Of a stretch of 59,927 nucleotides of DNA, positions 9,516 through 18,874 are shown one piece after another; the first letter of the stretch is position 1, and the number at the start of each line of letters is the position of its first letter. The stretch comes from Gimesia sp. Lineage in GTDB: Bacteria; Planctomycetota; Planctomycetia; Planctomycetales; Planctomycetaceae. The DNA lies in NCBI GenBank assembly GCA_002706765.1, contig PAJV01000035.1, positions 1 through 59,927 on the forward strand, read 5' to 3'. The notes below the pieces were generated by a model, which made no database searches, was not told where the DNA came from, and worked only from the letters and a program-made list of their open reading frames with translations. The translations under genes and the position numbers were made by a program.

Positions 9516-11339
9516 TTATTCAGCAGTTGTAGTCCGCTGGTTCCGCTTACGCTCATTCTCGGTCAGATGAATCTTTCGCAGACGAATGATCTTGGGAGTA
9601 ATTTCCACGTACTCATCGTACTCGATATATTCCAGTGCTGCTTCCAGACTCATGTCACGAGGCGGCTTGAGCACCATGTTCTCATCAGAACCGGAAGCTC
9701 GCACGTTGGTCAGTTTTTTACCGCGAATCGGATTCACAACCAGATCGTTGTTGCGGACGTTCTCTCCGATAATCATACCTTCATAAACGTCTGCCCCGGG
9801 GCCGACGAAGAACTCTGCCCGGTCCCGCAGTTTCCATAAGGCGTAACCAACGGCCTGGCCTTTGTCCTGAGAAATCAGAACTCCATTCGCACGCCGCGGG
9901 ACTTCCCCTTCTGTCGCTTTATAGGCTTCAAAGCGGTGATTGATGATGGCTTCTCCCCGCGTTGCATTCAGCAGACGGGTACGCAGTCCAATCAGACCAC
10001 GCGCAGGGATTGAAAACTTGAGATGGGACATACCTGTTTCGCTGGATGTCATATCTATCATCTGGCCACGGCGGGCACAGACCAGTTCCATCACCGATCC
10101 AACCACTTCTGAGGGAGCATCGACTTCCAGTGACTCAAACGGTTCATGCCATTTACCGTCGATCTTCTTGCGAATAACTTCCGGCTTACCGACAGACAGT
10201 TCATAACCTTCACGGCGCATCTGCTCAATCAGGACTGAAAGATGCAGGATACCGCGACCGGAGACAGAGAAGGAATCTTTGTCTTCCCGCTCGGCAACAC
10301 GGAGTGCCACATTCGATTCCAGTTCCCGCATCAGACGATCACGCAGGTTGCGGCTGGTCACGTATTTTCCATCCTGACCCGCTAAAGGCGAACTGTTGAT
10401 AGTAAACAGCATGGACAGGGTTGGTTCATCAACGTCAATGCGGATCAGAGCCTGTGGCTTTTCTGCACAAGCAACGGTATCACCGATTTCCGGATTATCC
10501 AGGCCTACCAGGGCGACAATATCGCCGGCAGAAGCCACATCGACGGGTGCCCGTCCCAGGTTGTTGTAGAGTTCTACCGAATCAACGGTGCACTTCAGAT
10601 GATCCCCATTACGTTTGATGAGGGTTACGCGTTCGCCGGTACGAACTTTTCCACTGTTGATACGGCCGGTAGCAACACGCCCTACATATTCAGACCATTC
10701 CAGGGTAGTTACCATCATGGTCAAGGGTGCGTCCTGGTTGACATCGGGAGCAGGCACCTTTTCGAGGACCATATCCAGCAGCGGGTGAATACTTTCGCCG
10801 AAGTTGTCGAGATCATGTGTCGCGAAACCTTCGCGGGCGCTGGCGTAGATATACGGGAAATCAAGGGTTTCGTCGTCCGCATCCAGTTCTACAAACAGGT
10901 CGAACATCTCGCTCAGGACATGGTCGGGGCGACAGTCAGAACGGTCAATTTTGTTGATAACGACCAGAGGCTTCAAACCACATTCCAGCGCTTTTTTCAG
11001 AACAAACCGTGTCTGCGGACGAGGGCCTTCAAACGCATCCACCAGAATCAAAACGCCATCAGCCATGCGGAGTACGCGTTCGACTTCGCCACCAAAGTCA
11101 GCGTGGCCTGGAGTGTCGATGATGTTGATTTTGACGCCCTTATACACCAATGCGATGTTCTTGGCCAGAATCGTAATGCCTCGTTCCCGTTCCAGATCGT
11201 TGGAATCCAGAATGCAGTCGCCCTTTAATTGAGAATCACGAAAATGGCCACTTTGATGCAGCAAGGCATCGACCAGTGTCGTTTTCCCGTGGTCCACGTG
11301 CGCGATAATCGCAATGTTCCGCACATCTTCTCGTTTCAT
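9516..11339 (-). CDS. typA: ribosome-associated translational GTPase TypA/BipA
   Basis: TypA/BipA is an EF-G-like GTPase that acts on ribosomes, in ribosome assembly and in stress or low-temperature growth. From the chosen ATG (607 residues) the G motifs appear in order near the N-terminus: [22 protein letters not shown] and SAREG. The EF-Tu-like second domain and the TypA-specific C-terminal domain follow ([10 protein letters not shown] is typical). Starts further upstream are possible (TTG at 11360), but ATG at 11339 has GGAAGAG about 9 bases ahead and matches the usual family start [11 protein letters not shown]. It is transcribed alone, convergent with the giant membrane protein gene. Confidence 0.96.
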   Translation of the reverse strand: MKREDVRNIAIIAHVDHGKTTLVDALLHQSGHFRDSQLKGDCILDSNDLERERGITILAKNIALVYKGVKINIIDTPGHADFGGEVERVLRMADGVLILVDAFEGPRPQTRFVLKKALECGLKPLVVINKIDRSDCRPDHVLSEMFDLFVELDADDETLDFPYIYASAREGFATHDLDNFGESIHPLLDMVLEKVPAPDVNQDAPLTMMVTTLEWSEYVGRVATGRINSGKVRTGERVTLIKRNGDHLKCTVDSVELYNNLGRAPVDVASAGDIVALVGLDNPEIGDTVACAEKPQALIRIDVDEPTLSMLFTINSSPLAGQDGKYVTSRNLRDRLMRELESNVALRVAEREDKDSFSVSGRGILHLSVLIEQMRREGYELSVGKPEVIRKKIDGKWHEPFESLEVDAPSEVVGSVMELVCARRGQMIDMTSSETGMSHLKFSIPARGLIGLRTRLLNATRGEAIINHRFEAYKATEGEVPRRANGVLISQDKGQAVGYALWKLRDRAEFFVGPGADVYEGMIIGENVRNNDLVVNPIRGKKLTNVRASGSDENMVLKPPRDMSLEAALEYIEYDEYVEITPKIIRLRKIHLTENERKRNQRTTTAE

Positions 11340-11627
11340 GACTCGTAACTCTTCCCACAATGAATCTCTCGGGAAACCGTCTTAATATTCAAACGTTCCT
11401 TACAGGGAACAGAGGGTTTCACCAAAAAACCGCCTCACAGCGCATCAGGCAACTATAGAAGCCGCAAAATATATCAACAATAGATTACTAACGCAAAGCC
11501 CAGAATTGGACATTCTTACTGGTAGTTCTGATCAGTTTTAGCGATACTTTTATCAAATACGACGCTTTATCATCTAAAAGTGAGAGTTCTCACCATAAAT
11601 TCATAATTCACAAAGGGGTTATATCGC

Positions 11628-13244
11628 ATGGACTGTCTCCGTCTGCAGATTTACCTTTGCCTGTTATTCTTCGCTTTTTTTCCGTCAGATTCCCTTTACG
11701 CCCAGAATCAGACCTCGTTTGACATCCTGCTCAAAGGGGGAACGATCATTGATGGCACGGGGAAACCAGGCTTTACTGGCGATATTGCAATCAAATACGA
11801 CCGGATCGTACAAATCGGCCCCGAGATCAAAGGGACTGCCAGCGAGACAATTCCCTGTCGCGGACTGACAATTGCTCCGGGATTCATCGACCTGCATAAC
11901 CACAGTGATCGGCAGATTATTTCACCTTTAACCCGGGCGAACATGAATTATGTCACCCAGGGTTGCACCACAATTGTGACGGGAAATTGCGGCAGTGGTC
12001 CGGTCGATACAGAAGAATATTACCGTATCATCGACGCCGCGGGAAGCGGAACAAATGTACTGCACCTGATTCCCCAGGGATCATTGCGTGACGAAGTCAT
12101 GGGATCAGGACAACGCAAGCCAACTGACGAAGAACTGCAGAAGATGAAATCACTGGCTGAAAAAGCCATGCAGGACGGTGCCTGGGGCATGTCTACGGGA
12201 CTGATCTACGTACCGAGCTCTTATGCGGAGACAGACGAACTGGTTGAACTGGCTCAGATTGTTTCTCGTTACCAGGGAATCTACGCCAGCCATATTCGCA
12301 ATGAAAGCACCGAGTTACTGGCAGCCGTCAACGAGGCTTTGAAAATCGGTAAACAGGCGAAGCTGCCTGTTCATATTTCGCACTTTAAATCGAGCGGCCA
12401 GGATGCCTGGGGACTGGTGATTCGCGCGGCTGCCATGATTGAGGATGCCCGGAAACAGGGACAGAATGTGACTGCCGACCAATATCCCTATATCGCTTCC
12501 AGCACCTCACTCGGAGCGACGTTAATCCCCGCCTGGGCCAGAGCTGGCAGTAATAAAGAACTGGTGGCCCGCCTGGAAGCTCCCGAGACTTCAGAAAAAA
12601 TCAGAAAAGCCATTCAGAGTAATATTGAAAAACGCGAAGAGGGAAAAGCGGTTCGTATAGCCCGCTATTCAGAGCGCCCCGACTGGGTGGGCAAAAACCT
12701 GCTGCAGATCGCGGAAAAAGAAAATAAAAGCGTACTGGACATTGTGCTGGAAATCACACGCCAGGGAGGAGCATCAGTAGTTAATTTCAGTATGAATGAA
12801 GCCGATGTCCGACAGATCATGAAAATTGACTGGGTGGCCACCGCGTCTGACGGCCGGGCTTATCTGCCAGGTTCGGATCGCCCCCATCCCCGTAATTACG
12901 GAACCTTTCCCCGTAAGCTGGCATATTACGCGCTTCAGCAGAAAGTGATCCCACTGGAACATGCTGTTCGCAGCATGACCGGTCTGCCGGCTGACATCCT
13001 GGGACTCAAAGACAGAGGCTATCTGCGGGAAGGAGCTTATGCTGATATTGTCGTGATGGATACAGACACCCTGATCGACAAGGCCACCTTCGATGATCCA
13101 CATCAGTATTCGGATGGCATTCGTTTTCTGTATGTGAATGGCAGCCCCGCGATCACAGCCGGCTTTCCCACCGGCAGCCTGGCTGGCAAAGCCCTGCGAC
13201 ACCAGACGGTTGCGAACAACACAAAAAAGCAATCATCGCCGTGA
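11628..13244 (+). CDS. exported D-aminoacylase / N-acyl-D-amino-acid deacylase-like amidohydrolase
   Basis: This 538-residue metal-dependent amidohydrolase has a likely signal peptide (hydrophobic 6-22, cleavage near SLYAQ). The N-terminal beta-sandwich segment DILLKGGTIIDGTG leads into the barrel with PGFIDLHNHSD (metal His-x-His) and GNCG, whose Cys bridges the metal in D-aminoacylases. HIRNES and HISHFKSSG supply further His ligands, and ASDGR near 405 the conserved Asp. The expected reaction is hydrolysis of an N-acyl-D-amino acid, but this large family also includes dihydroorotase- and peptidase-like enzymes, so the substrate is open. AAAGGGG precedes the ATG. Its stop overlaps the start of the next gene by 4 bp, which suggests translational coupling. 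Confidence 0.85.
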   Translation: MDCLRLQIYLCLLFFAFFPSDSLYAQNQTSFDILLKGGTIIDGTGKPGFTGDIAIKYDRIVQIGPEIKGTASETIPCRGLTIAPGFIDLHNHSDRQIISPLTRANMNYVTQGCTTIVTGNCGSGPVDTEEYYRIIDAAGSGTNVLHLIPQGSLRDEVMGSGQRKPTDEELQKMKSLAEKAMQDGAWGMSTGLIYVPSSYAETDELVELAQIVSRYQGIYASHIRNESTELLAAVNEALKIGKQAKLPVHISHFKSSGQDAWGLVIRAAAMIEDARKQGQNVTADQYPYIASSTSLGATLIPAWARAGSNKELVARLEAPETSEKIRKAIQSNIEKREEGKAVRIARYSERPDWVGKNLLQIAEKENKSVLDIVLEITRQGGASVVNFSMNEADVRQIMKIDWVATASDGRAYLPGSDRPHPRNYGTFPRKLAYYALQQKVIPLEHAVRSMTGLPADILGLKDRGYLREGAYADIVVMDTDTLIDKATFDDPHQYSDGIRFLYVNGSPAITAGFPTGSLAGKALRHQTVANNTKKQSSP

Positions 13245-14029
13245 GTCAGATCAGGAAAGAGGCTGCATTGAATCCGCATCAGACACAGTTACTGGTCAGT
13301 GTCAGGAACTGTGAAGAAATTGCCCCCGCGATTGCAGGTGGCTGCGATATTCTCGACTTCAAAGACCCCGCACGCGGTGCCCTGGGGCAAATCGATGAGA
13401 CTACGCTGAGGGCTGTCATGGAATACTGCCAGCAATACTCCGTAACCCTGCCACTCAGCATGGCACTGGGGGAGCTCTGCGAATGGAGAAGAGAGCAAAA
13501 GTGCCTGAAAATCCCACCAGAGATCACATATTTAAAAATGGGTTTCTCTGACAGCAGTGGATCGAAATACTGGAGTTCAGACTGGCAAAATCTGATCCAA
13601 CGCATTGAGGAGAGCAGTGGGCACCAACACCAGTGGATTGCAGTCGCTTACGCCGACTGGAAACAGGCGGATTCTCTCTCTCCAGATGAAGTTCTGGAAG
13701 CAGCCTGTGAAAACCGTTGTGCCGGTCTGCTGATTGACACATTCTCGAAACAGAACGGCAGACTGCTGGACCTGCTCTCTCCAGACACCCTCGGCGAGAT
13801 CATCGAACGGGCGAAAAGCAGCCAACTGAAAATCGCGCTGGCGGGTTCATTACGAATTCAGGACCTGGAAATTCTGTCAGATCTGACACCAGATATTATC
13901 GGCATCCGCGGAGCCGCCTGTCTCAGTTTTAACAGAACCAGTGTGATCCAGGAATCTGCCATCAGTTCCTTTCGGAAACAGATGTGCTTCCGGACAGATT
14001 CAATACGATCAGGACGCGGTAGTTGCTGA
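13241..14029 (+). CDS. mfnB: MfnB-like (5-formylfuran-3-yl)methyl phosphate synthase (DUF556)
   Basis: MfnB makes the furan precursor of methanofuran from two molecules of glyceraldehyde 3-phosphate. The family pattern is clear over 262 residues: LLVSVRNCEE, GGCDILDFKDPARGALG with the Schiff-base Lys candidate at 41, YLKMGF with a second Lys, LIDTFSK with Asp and Lys, then ALAGSL and GIRGAAC near the end. Planctomycetes and methylotrophs carry tetrahydromethanopterin-linked C1 genes, and methanofuran-type cofactors belong to that pathway, which fits. The GTG start overlaps the preceding TGA (GTGA), so the gene is probably co-expressed with the amidohydrolase. Its 3' end overlaps the next, convergent gene by 21 bp. 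Confidence 0.82.
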   Translation: MSQIRKEAALNPHQTQLLVSVRNCEEIAPAIAGGCDILDFKDPARGALGQIDETTLRAVMEYCQQYSVTLPLSMALGELCEWRREQKCLKIPPEITYLKMGFSDSSGSKYWSSDWQNLIQRIEESSGHQHQWIAVAYADWKQADSLSPDEVLEAACENRCAGLLIDTFSKQNGRLLDLLSPDTLGEIIERAKSSQLKIALAGSLRIQDLEILSDLTPDIIGIRGAACLSFNRTSVIQESAISSFRKQMCFRTDSIRSGRGSC

Positions 14030-15103
14030 GACCGTATGCTGCTTGGGTTCTTTCAGAGGATTATAAGGAGCATATTCTTTCAGCTTCAGCTTCTGGATCA
14101 TGGGGACGATGTGGTTGGCAGGGATGGCAAACGATTTTGTTCTGCCGGCACGGGCAATATTCAATCCAATCGCGTTCCCCTGCAGATCGACAATCACGCC
14201 TCCACAGTCTTCCGGACGCAATACGGTATCATGCTGCAGTACTTCGGTAAAACCTGTTTTTCGTCGGCTCAGTTCTCCCCCCATTTTTTTCTGCATTTCC
14301 CGCAGGCGGTCATAAATCAGCATTTGCGGATCTGTAAGGACAACCACCGCATTCACTTCTTCTTTTTCCCGGAGGACCTTAACCAGAACCCGGTCGCCTG
14401 GCAAAAACTTACGCACAAAATTGGACAGGCTGCGGGCACTGTCGATCTCTTCGCCAGCAACACTCAGGATCACATCACCGGGTTTCAAGCCCGCTTCTTC
14501 AGCACCACTTTCACGCATGACCTGTTTCACCAGCGCACCGCCTTCGCCATCGTCAATCTGTACTCCCAGAACTCCGGGTGCTGGATCAATTTTTCGACGG
14601 GCAACACTCAGAACACCAACGCTCACAGGAGACATGCTTAAACCGGGAGTGACCAGCCATTGCCCCACTAATGGATCCGTATCCGATTTCCACCTGACAG
14701 TGGGAAGATTTCTGGCGTCAATTTTGATCAACGCCAGATCGAGTTTTCCATCGACACCAATAATCTCGGCCTGATAGCGTTCTGCCGTCGATAGTTCACA
14801 GGTGACTTCTCCTTCCAGCTGGCTGGCCTTGGTCAGGATCCACCCGTCAGATTCGACGATGGCGCCCAGGGAAGCCTCTTTTCCATTGGAACGAACCCGG
14901 ACAGTCCATGAACGGGGTGTGGAGACGACAGAACGGAAGGCCCTGCGCATCTGGGAGCCACTGGTTAACTGGCTGGGTTGCAGTTGATCACGAGCGTAGC
15001 TCTGAGAAGACAAACCGCCCAGGCAAAGCGAAATCATCCAAACCAATAATACAAAGCGAGCAGTCGTCGCTGTATGGTTTCCAGTATTTTGATCCTGGTT
15101 CAA
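14009..15103 (-). CDS. secreted HtrA-like pseudoprotease with a PDZ domain inserted in the protease fold
   Basis: This 364-residue protein has an N-terminal hydrophobic segment (17-32, ending SQSYA). The first part of a trypsin-like domain (about 58-170) has GAIVESDGWILTKASQLEG, with Ser94 at the place of the catalytic His, and LDLALIKID, keeping Asp122. A PDZ domain (about 176-258, GLKPGDVILSVAGEEI) follows. After it comes the missing end of the protease fold: RPEDCGG puts Cys300 at the place of the catalytic Ser, followed by LQGNAIGLNIA and SFAIPANHIV, which normally precede PDZ in HtrA. It is therefore probably inactive, or a Cys variant, and works by binding. The TTG start has GAGGAG 6 bases ahead. 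It lies 80 bp downstream of an intact HtrA-like gene on the same strand. Confidence 0.78.
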   Translation of the reverse strand: MNQDQNTGNHTATTARFVLLVWMISLCLGGLSSQSYARDQLQPSQLTSGSQMRRAFRSVVSTPRSWTVRVRSNGKEASLGAIVESDGWILTKASQLEGEVTCELSTAERYQAEIIGVDGKLDLALIKIDARNLPTVRWKSDTDPLVGQWLVTPGLSMSPVSVGVLSVARRKIDPAPGVLGVQIDDGEGGALVKQVMRESGAEEAGLKPGDVILSVAGEEIDSARSLSNFVRKFLPGDRVLVKVLREKEEVNAVVVLTDPQMLIYDRLREMQKKMGGELSRRKTGFTEVLQHDTVLRPEDCGGVIVDLQGNAIGLNIARAGRTKSFAIPANHIVPMIQKLKLKEYAPYNPLKEPKQHTVSATTAS

Positions 15104-15183
15104 GTCTATCTCCTCACATTTGGGTATTTCAGGTGATCTTTATTTCGGAGCAGAAACCAAGATCGAAAGCCAGTTGTCTATTG

Positions 15184-16266
15184 TCAGTCTCTTGCGGCAA
15201 GCTGCACTTCAAACGTCATATTTTTACCAGCACGAATGAGAATAATCTGTACGGTCTGACCGGGTTTGTATTGTTGAACCACTTCAGCCAGCTGTTCAAT
15301 TCCGGTAATCTTTTCATCATTGAGTTGAACAATGATATCATCGGTTTGCAACCCGGCAATTTCGGCAGGAAAGCCGCGAGTGACTCCAATCACTTTGCAG
15401 CCACGGTCAGTATCTTCACCATTCACACCCAGGACGGCATTCTGGCCGAGAGGTTTTGCCCCCCACATATCGCCGGCAATCAGTTTTTCCCAGTCATCCT
15501 GAAAGGCGGAAACGGGAATATGAAAATTCCAGCTGGTAGAGGGTCCAATACGACTGTGAATTCCCACGACCTGCCCCTGCATGTTAAACAGCGGCCCGCC
15601 TGAATCGCCACCAATCAGCGTACAATCGGTCTGCAGCAGGTGTTTCTTACGAGAGACGACTCTTCCCAGCCTCACGACAGGATCACGTCCTGACTGATAA
15701 CCATTGGGATGACCGGTCGCCAGTACCCATTCGCCAGACTCCACTTCAGAAACGTCTCCCATTTTCACTGCAGAGAGTTTGCTGATATCAACATCATCAT
15801 CTTCAATCAGTTTAACAAGACCGGCATCGAGCCCTCGATTCAACCCCATGGTACGGCCTTTTAACGTTCGGCCATCATGTAGAATAATCGTCGCATTTTT
15901 TTGTGCCAAACCAATCACATGTGCTGCAGTTAAAATATAACCGGCTTTATTATCGATAATCACGCCGCTGCCTTGTGCTTCTCCCACACGGACAGAGACC
16001 GTGCTCTCAATTGCAGTCCTGGTCAGCGAAGTAACCTGTCGCTCAATTTCCTGCAAATCTTCCAGCGAATCCGGAACGGTTTTGAAGAAGACCTCTGACA
16101 GTTTTGCCACGGGGACTTTCGAAACCGGTTTCTGAACTTTGACGTCCTGCTGAGCAGACAGTGGGGCTGCAGAAAACCCGACCGCAATCAATAGTGCGCA
16201 GGAAAGAAGGGATCTCAGCATAACGTAGCCCGCCATTCTGGTAGTGATTTCAGGGGTTTGTCTCAT
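15184..16266 (-). CDS. secreted HtrA/Deg-type serine protease with one PDZ domain
   Basis: This 360-residue protein has a signal peptide (hydrophobic about 18-35, ending PLSAQ). Its trypsin-like domain has an intact triad: His116 in LTAAHV, Asp147 in GLDAGL and Ser222 in GGDSGGP. One C-terminal PDZ domain (about 275-355, FPAEIAGLQTDDIIVQLND) follows. The expected role is degradation or quality control of exported proteins. It is shorter than classical DegP, which has two PDZ domains. No clear Shine-Dalgarno sequence precedes the ATG, and Met11 or Met16 would also leave a complete signal peptide. The degenerate relative follows after 80 bp and is probably co-transcribed. Confidence 0.9.
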   Translation of the reverse strand: MRQTPEITTRMAGYVMLRSLLSCALLIAVGFSAAPLSAQQDVKVQKPVSKVPVAKLSEVFFKTVPDSLEDLQEIERQVTSLTRTAIESTVSVRVGEAQGSGVIIDNKAGYILTAAHVIGLAQKNATIILHDGRTLKGRTMGLNRGLDAGLVKLIEDDDVDISKLSAVKMGDVSEVESGEWVLATGHPNGYQSGRDPVVRLGRVVSRKKHLLQTDCTLIGGDSGGPLFNMQGQVVGIHSRIGPSTSWNFHIPVSAFQDDWEKLIAGDMWGAKPLGQNAVLGVNGEDTDRGCKVIGVTRGFPAEIAGLQTDDIIVQLNDEKITGIEQLAEVVQQYKPGQTVQIILIRAGKNMTFEVQLAARD

Positions 16267-16576
16267 AAGGCTTCACTTAACAGCTGGTTGGGCTGTATCC
16301 CTCAGGTAAAATGTGTTGACTATAGGATACGCGATACAGGTGTGACTTTTCAAGAAAAAAGATGAAAAAGTCAGAGAGAGGCAGTTTTTCTAAATTCCTT
16401 TAAAATGAGGACTTGTGTACGTGCCGGGCAATGCGAAAGTTTTTGAGAACTCAGAGATCAGACTCTTAGGATTGCTTTTATCCAACAGAATATTCGCTAT
16501 TATTAGCCTGTGTCTTTAAATTTCAACGTACGTAAATTGAATAACCGTTTCCTCTCAAGAAAGAATTCGCTGTCAT
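16267..16576. other. divergent intergenic region
   Basis: This 310-bp gap separates divergent genes (HtrA-type leftward, rfbC rightward), so it must hold promoters for both. A weak leftward candidate is TTGAAA with an 18-nt spacer to TATCCT at about 16317-16347. No ORF or stable hairpin stands out. Confidence 0.35.
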
Positions 16577-17125
16577 ATGGATATACAACAGACTGAATTC
16601 CCCGGCCTGGTGATCATCACTCCCCGTGTTTTTTCTGATGACCGTGGGTTCTTCAAAGAGACCTTCCAGCAGGAACGTTATGAACAGGCAGGAATCCCAG
16701 GGCCTTTTGTTCAGGACAACCATTCGCGATCTTCTGCGGGGATTCTACGGGGACTGCATTTTCAGATTCAGCGCCCCCAGGCAAAACTGGTGTTTGCTGT
16801 AGAGGGTGAAATCCTGGATGTCTGCGTTGACCTCAGAAAGAATTCACCCACATTCGGAAAATCGATCTCGGTCCTGCTGTCGGCAGAAAATCACAAACAA
16901 CTCTTCGTACCCGCCGGATTTGCCCACGGATTTTATGTGATCAGTCCACGGGCCGATTTCATGTATAAGTGCAGCGACTATTATTTTCCCGAATTTGAAC
17001 GAACCCTGCTGTGGAATGATCCTGCCCTGGAAATTGAGTGGCCTCTGTCGGGTGAACCAATTCTGTCTGAAAAAGACCGCAAGGGACTACCACTGTCCGA
17101 ATGTGAAATATTCGAATCCTTATGA
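16577..17125 (+). CDS. rfbC: dTDP-4-dehydrorhamnose 3,5-epimerase
   Basis: RfbC converts dTDP-4-keto-6-deoxyglucose to the L-rhamno form in dTDP-L-rhamnose synthesis, for surface polysaccharide. The 182-residue length and the cupin pattern fit: DDRGFFKETFQ, QDNHSRS, GILRGLHFQ with the catalytic His, and FVPAGFAHGF. No rfbA, rfbB or rfbD lies nearby. The stop overlaps the ATG of pdxA by 4 bp (ATGA), so the two are probably translated together although they serve unrelated pathways. Confidence 0.93.
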   Translation: MDIQQTEFPGLVIITPRVFSDDRGFFKETFQQERYEQAGIPGPFVQDNHSRSSAGILRGLHFQIQRPQAKLVFAVEGEILDVCVDLRKNSPTFGKSISVLLSAENHKQLFVPAGFAHGFYVISPRADFMYKCSDYYFPEFERTLLWNDPALEIEWPLSGEPILSEKDRKGLPLSECEIFESL

Positions 17126-18156
17126 AACTCCCACTCATCGCGTTAACCATGGGCGACGTCTCCGGCATTGGTCCGCAATTGCTGGACGTGCTCTGCAGCA
17201 AACCAGATATCTTTCAGATCTGTCGTCCTGTCATTTACGGAAATGCGACTGTTTTCCGGCGTGCCTCGGAACAGTCTGGTTCCACATTGCAGATCCGAGA
17301 GATCGAATCCGTCTCAGACAGCCTTGAGTTCCAGGCGGGAATCGCAAACTGCATTGATCGCGGAAAATCAGATGTTGTTGATGCAGTCCCCTGTGAAATC
17401 GATGCCCGCTCCGGACAGGCCGCCTTTGATTATCTGGTGAGTGCCATTGATGATTGTCTGGCCGGACAGATGGATGCCATCACGACGGCGCCTCTCAATA
17501 AGGAATCACTCCGACTGGCAGGGATCAATTATCCCGGCCATACAGAAATTCTGGCTGACCATTGCGGCGTTGCCGACTTTGGGATGATGCTTTACCTGCC
17601 GCATGGTGCTGCCATTCAACCTCCCTCCGGCCTGGGTATCGTCCACACGACCCTGCATACTTCCATCGCCAGTGTACCCGGTTTACTCAACACCGATGCG
17701 ATATTTGAAAAAATCAGACTGATCTCGGGATTGATGCAGAAAATGGGCGAAGATCAACCCAGGGTCGCTGTCTGCGCGCTGAATCCGCACGCGGGAGAGC
17801 ATGGTCTGTTTGGCGATGAAGAAGCACGTATCATTGCCCCTGCGGTCGAACGGGCGATTCAATCAGGCCTGAATGCAACCGGCCCGTTACCTGCCGATAC
17901 GCTGATTCGTCGTGCCGTTCATGGCGAGTTCGATGCGGTCGTTGCCATGTATCACGATCAGGGGCATATTCCGTTCAAACTCCTGGGCTTCGACCAGGCA
18001 GTCAACATTACACTCGGTTTGCCAATTGTCAGAACCAGTCCCAGTCATGGTACTGCCTTTGACATCGCCTGGAGCAAGACTGTTCCCGAAACCCGGGGCA
18101 TTGTCGAAGCAATCAAAGCTGCAGCAAAGCTGTCTCAGCAGCAGTTAAACCGGTAA
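17122..18156 (+). CDS. pdxA: 4-hydroxythreonine-4-phosphate dehydrogenase
   Basis: PdxA oxidises 4-phosphohydroxy-L-threonine in the DXP-dependent pathway to pyridoxal phosphate. The 344-residue length is typical. Family motifs are LTMGDVSGIGPQL at the start, TTAPLNKE, YPGHTEILAD with a metal His, CALNPHAGEHGLFG, MYHDQGHIPFK with metal ligands, and RTSPSHGTAFDIA. A PdxA2-type kinase-linked function is less likely because no four-carbon acid sugar kinase is nearby. It is coupled to rfbC by a 4-bp overlap and followed closely by a phosphatase gene. Confidence 0.95.
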   Translation: MKLPLIALTMGDVSGIGPQLLDVLCSKPDIFQICRPVIYGNATVFRRASEQSGSTLQIREIESVSDSLEFQAGIANCIDRGKSDVVDAVPCEIDARSGQAAFDYLVSAIDDCLAGQMDAITTAPLNKESLRLAGINYPGHTEILADHCGVADFGMMLYLPHGAAIQPPSGLGIVHTTLHTSIASVPGLLNTDAIFEKIRLISGLMQKMGEDQPRVAVCALNPHAGEHGLFGDEEARIIAPAVERAIQSGLNATGPLPADTLIRRAVHGEFDAVVAMYHDQGHIPFKLLGFDQAVNITLGLPIVRTSPSHGTAFDIAWSKTVPETRGIVEAIKAAAKLSQQQLNR

Positions 18157-18189
18157 GAGTTCGCCCCCATGATCTCATCAGGACCTGAT

Positions 18190-18858
18190 ATGAAACTTCC
18201 CAAAATGGTACCGCACCCGGAACAGGATGCCACAAACCTGCTGTTAATCCGTCATGGTGCTACACCTCCCAATGAACAACGTCCCTATATCCTGCAGGGG
18301 TGTGGAATTAATCCCAGTCTGAGTGAATCTGGGCAGAAACAGGCTGCTGCGCTGGGACAGTTTCTTTCTGACATCAGTCCGATCCATCATGTTTACTGCA
18401 GCCCCATGATCCGGGCCCGGGAAACTGCGGAAGCAGTCTGCAAACCATTGGGCCTGACGCCTCAGGAAGTGGCTGAAATCCATGAATGCGACGTGGGTCT
18501 CTGGGAGGGAAAATCATGGGACATTATTATGCAGGAGTTCCCGGAAGCATATGAAGCATTCATGCATGACCCCTACATGAACCGGTACGAAGGAGGAGAA
18601 TCGTACGGCGATGTGCTCAACCGGGCAGAGCCCGCGCTCCAGAGTCTGCTGGACCGACATCTGGGAGAAACAATCGTCGTGGTCGCGCACAACGTGGTAA
18701 ACCGTGTCTACCTGGCGAGGGTGCTTGGTCTGGAAATCAGCAAGGCCAAAGACCTCGCACAGACCAATACCGGGATCAACCTGATTCGCTACGAAGACGG
18801 CGCCACGAAAGTCATCACGATGAACTCCATCTTTCATCTGAATGGGATTCCACATTGA
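18190..18858 (+). CDS. histidine phosphatase family protein (phosphoglycerate mutase-like)
   Basis: A branch-1 histidine phosphatase: LLIRHGAT carries the phosphorylated His, SPMIRARETAEAV is the usual second segment, CDVGLWEGKSW holds the acidic residue, and VVVAHNVVNR the second His. Targets in this family range from phosphoglycerate and cobalamin precursors to small phosphosugars, so the substrate is not predictable. I chose ATG 18190 (222 residues) because AGGA lies 6 bases before it; ATG 18169 gives 229 residues with no clear Shine-Dalgarno. It probably belongs to the rfbC-pdxA transcript and is convergent with the pectate-lyase-like gene. Confidence 0.85.
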   Translation: MKLPKMVPHPEQDATNLLLIRHGATPPNEQRPYILQGCGINPSLSESGQKQAAALGQFLSDISPIHHVYCSPMIRARETAEAVCKPLGLTPQEVAEIHECDVGLWEGKSWDIIMQEFPEAYEAFMHDPYMNRYEGGESYGDVLNRAEPALQSLLDRHLGETIVVVAHNVVNRVYLARVLGLEISKAKDLAQTNTGINLIRYEDGATKVITMNSIFHLNGIPH

Positions 18859-18874
18859 TTTCACTGCGGAGAAT

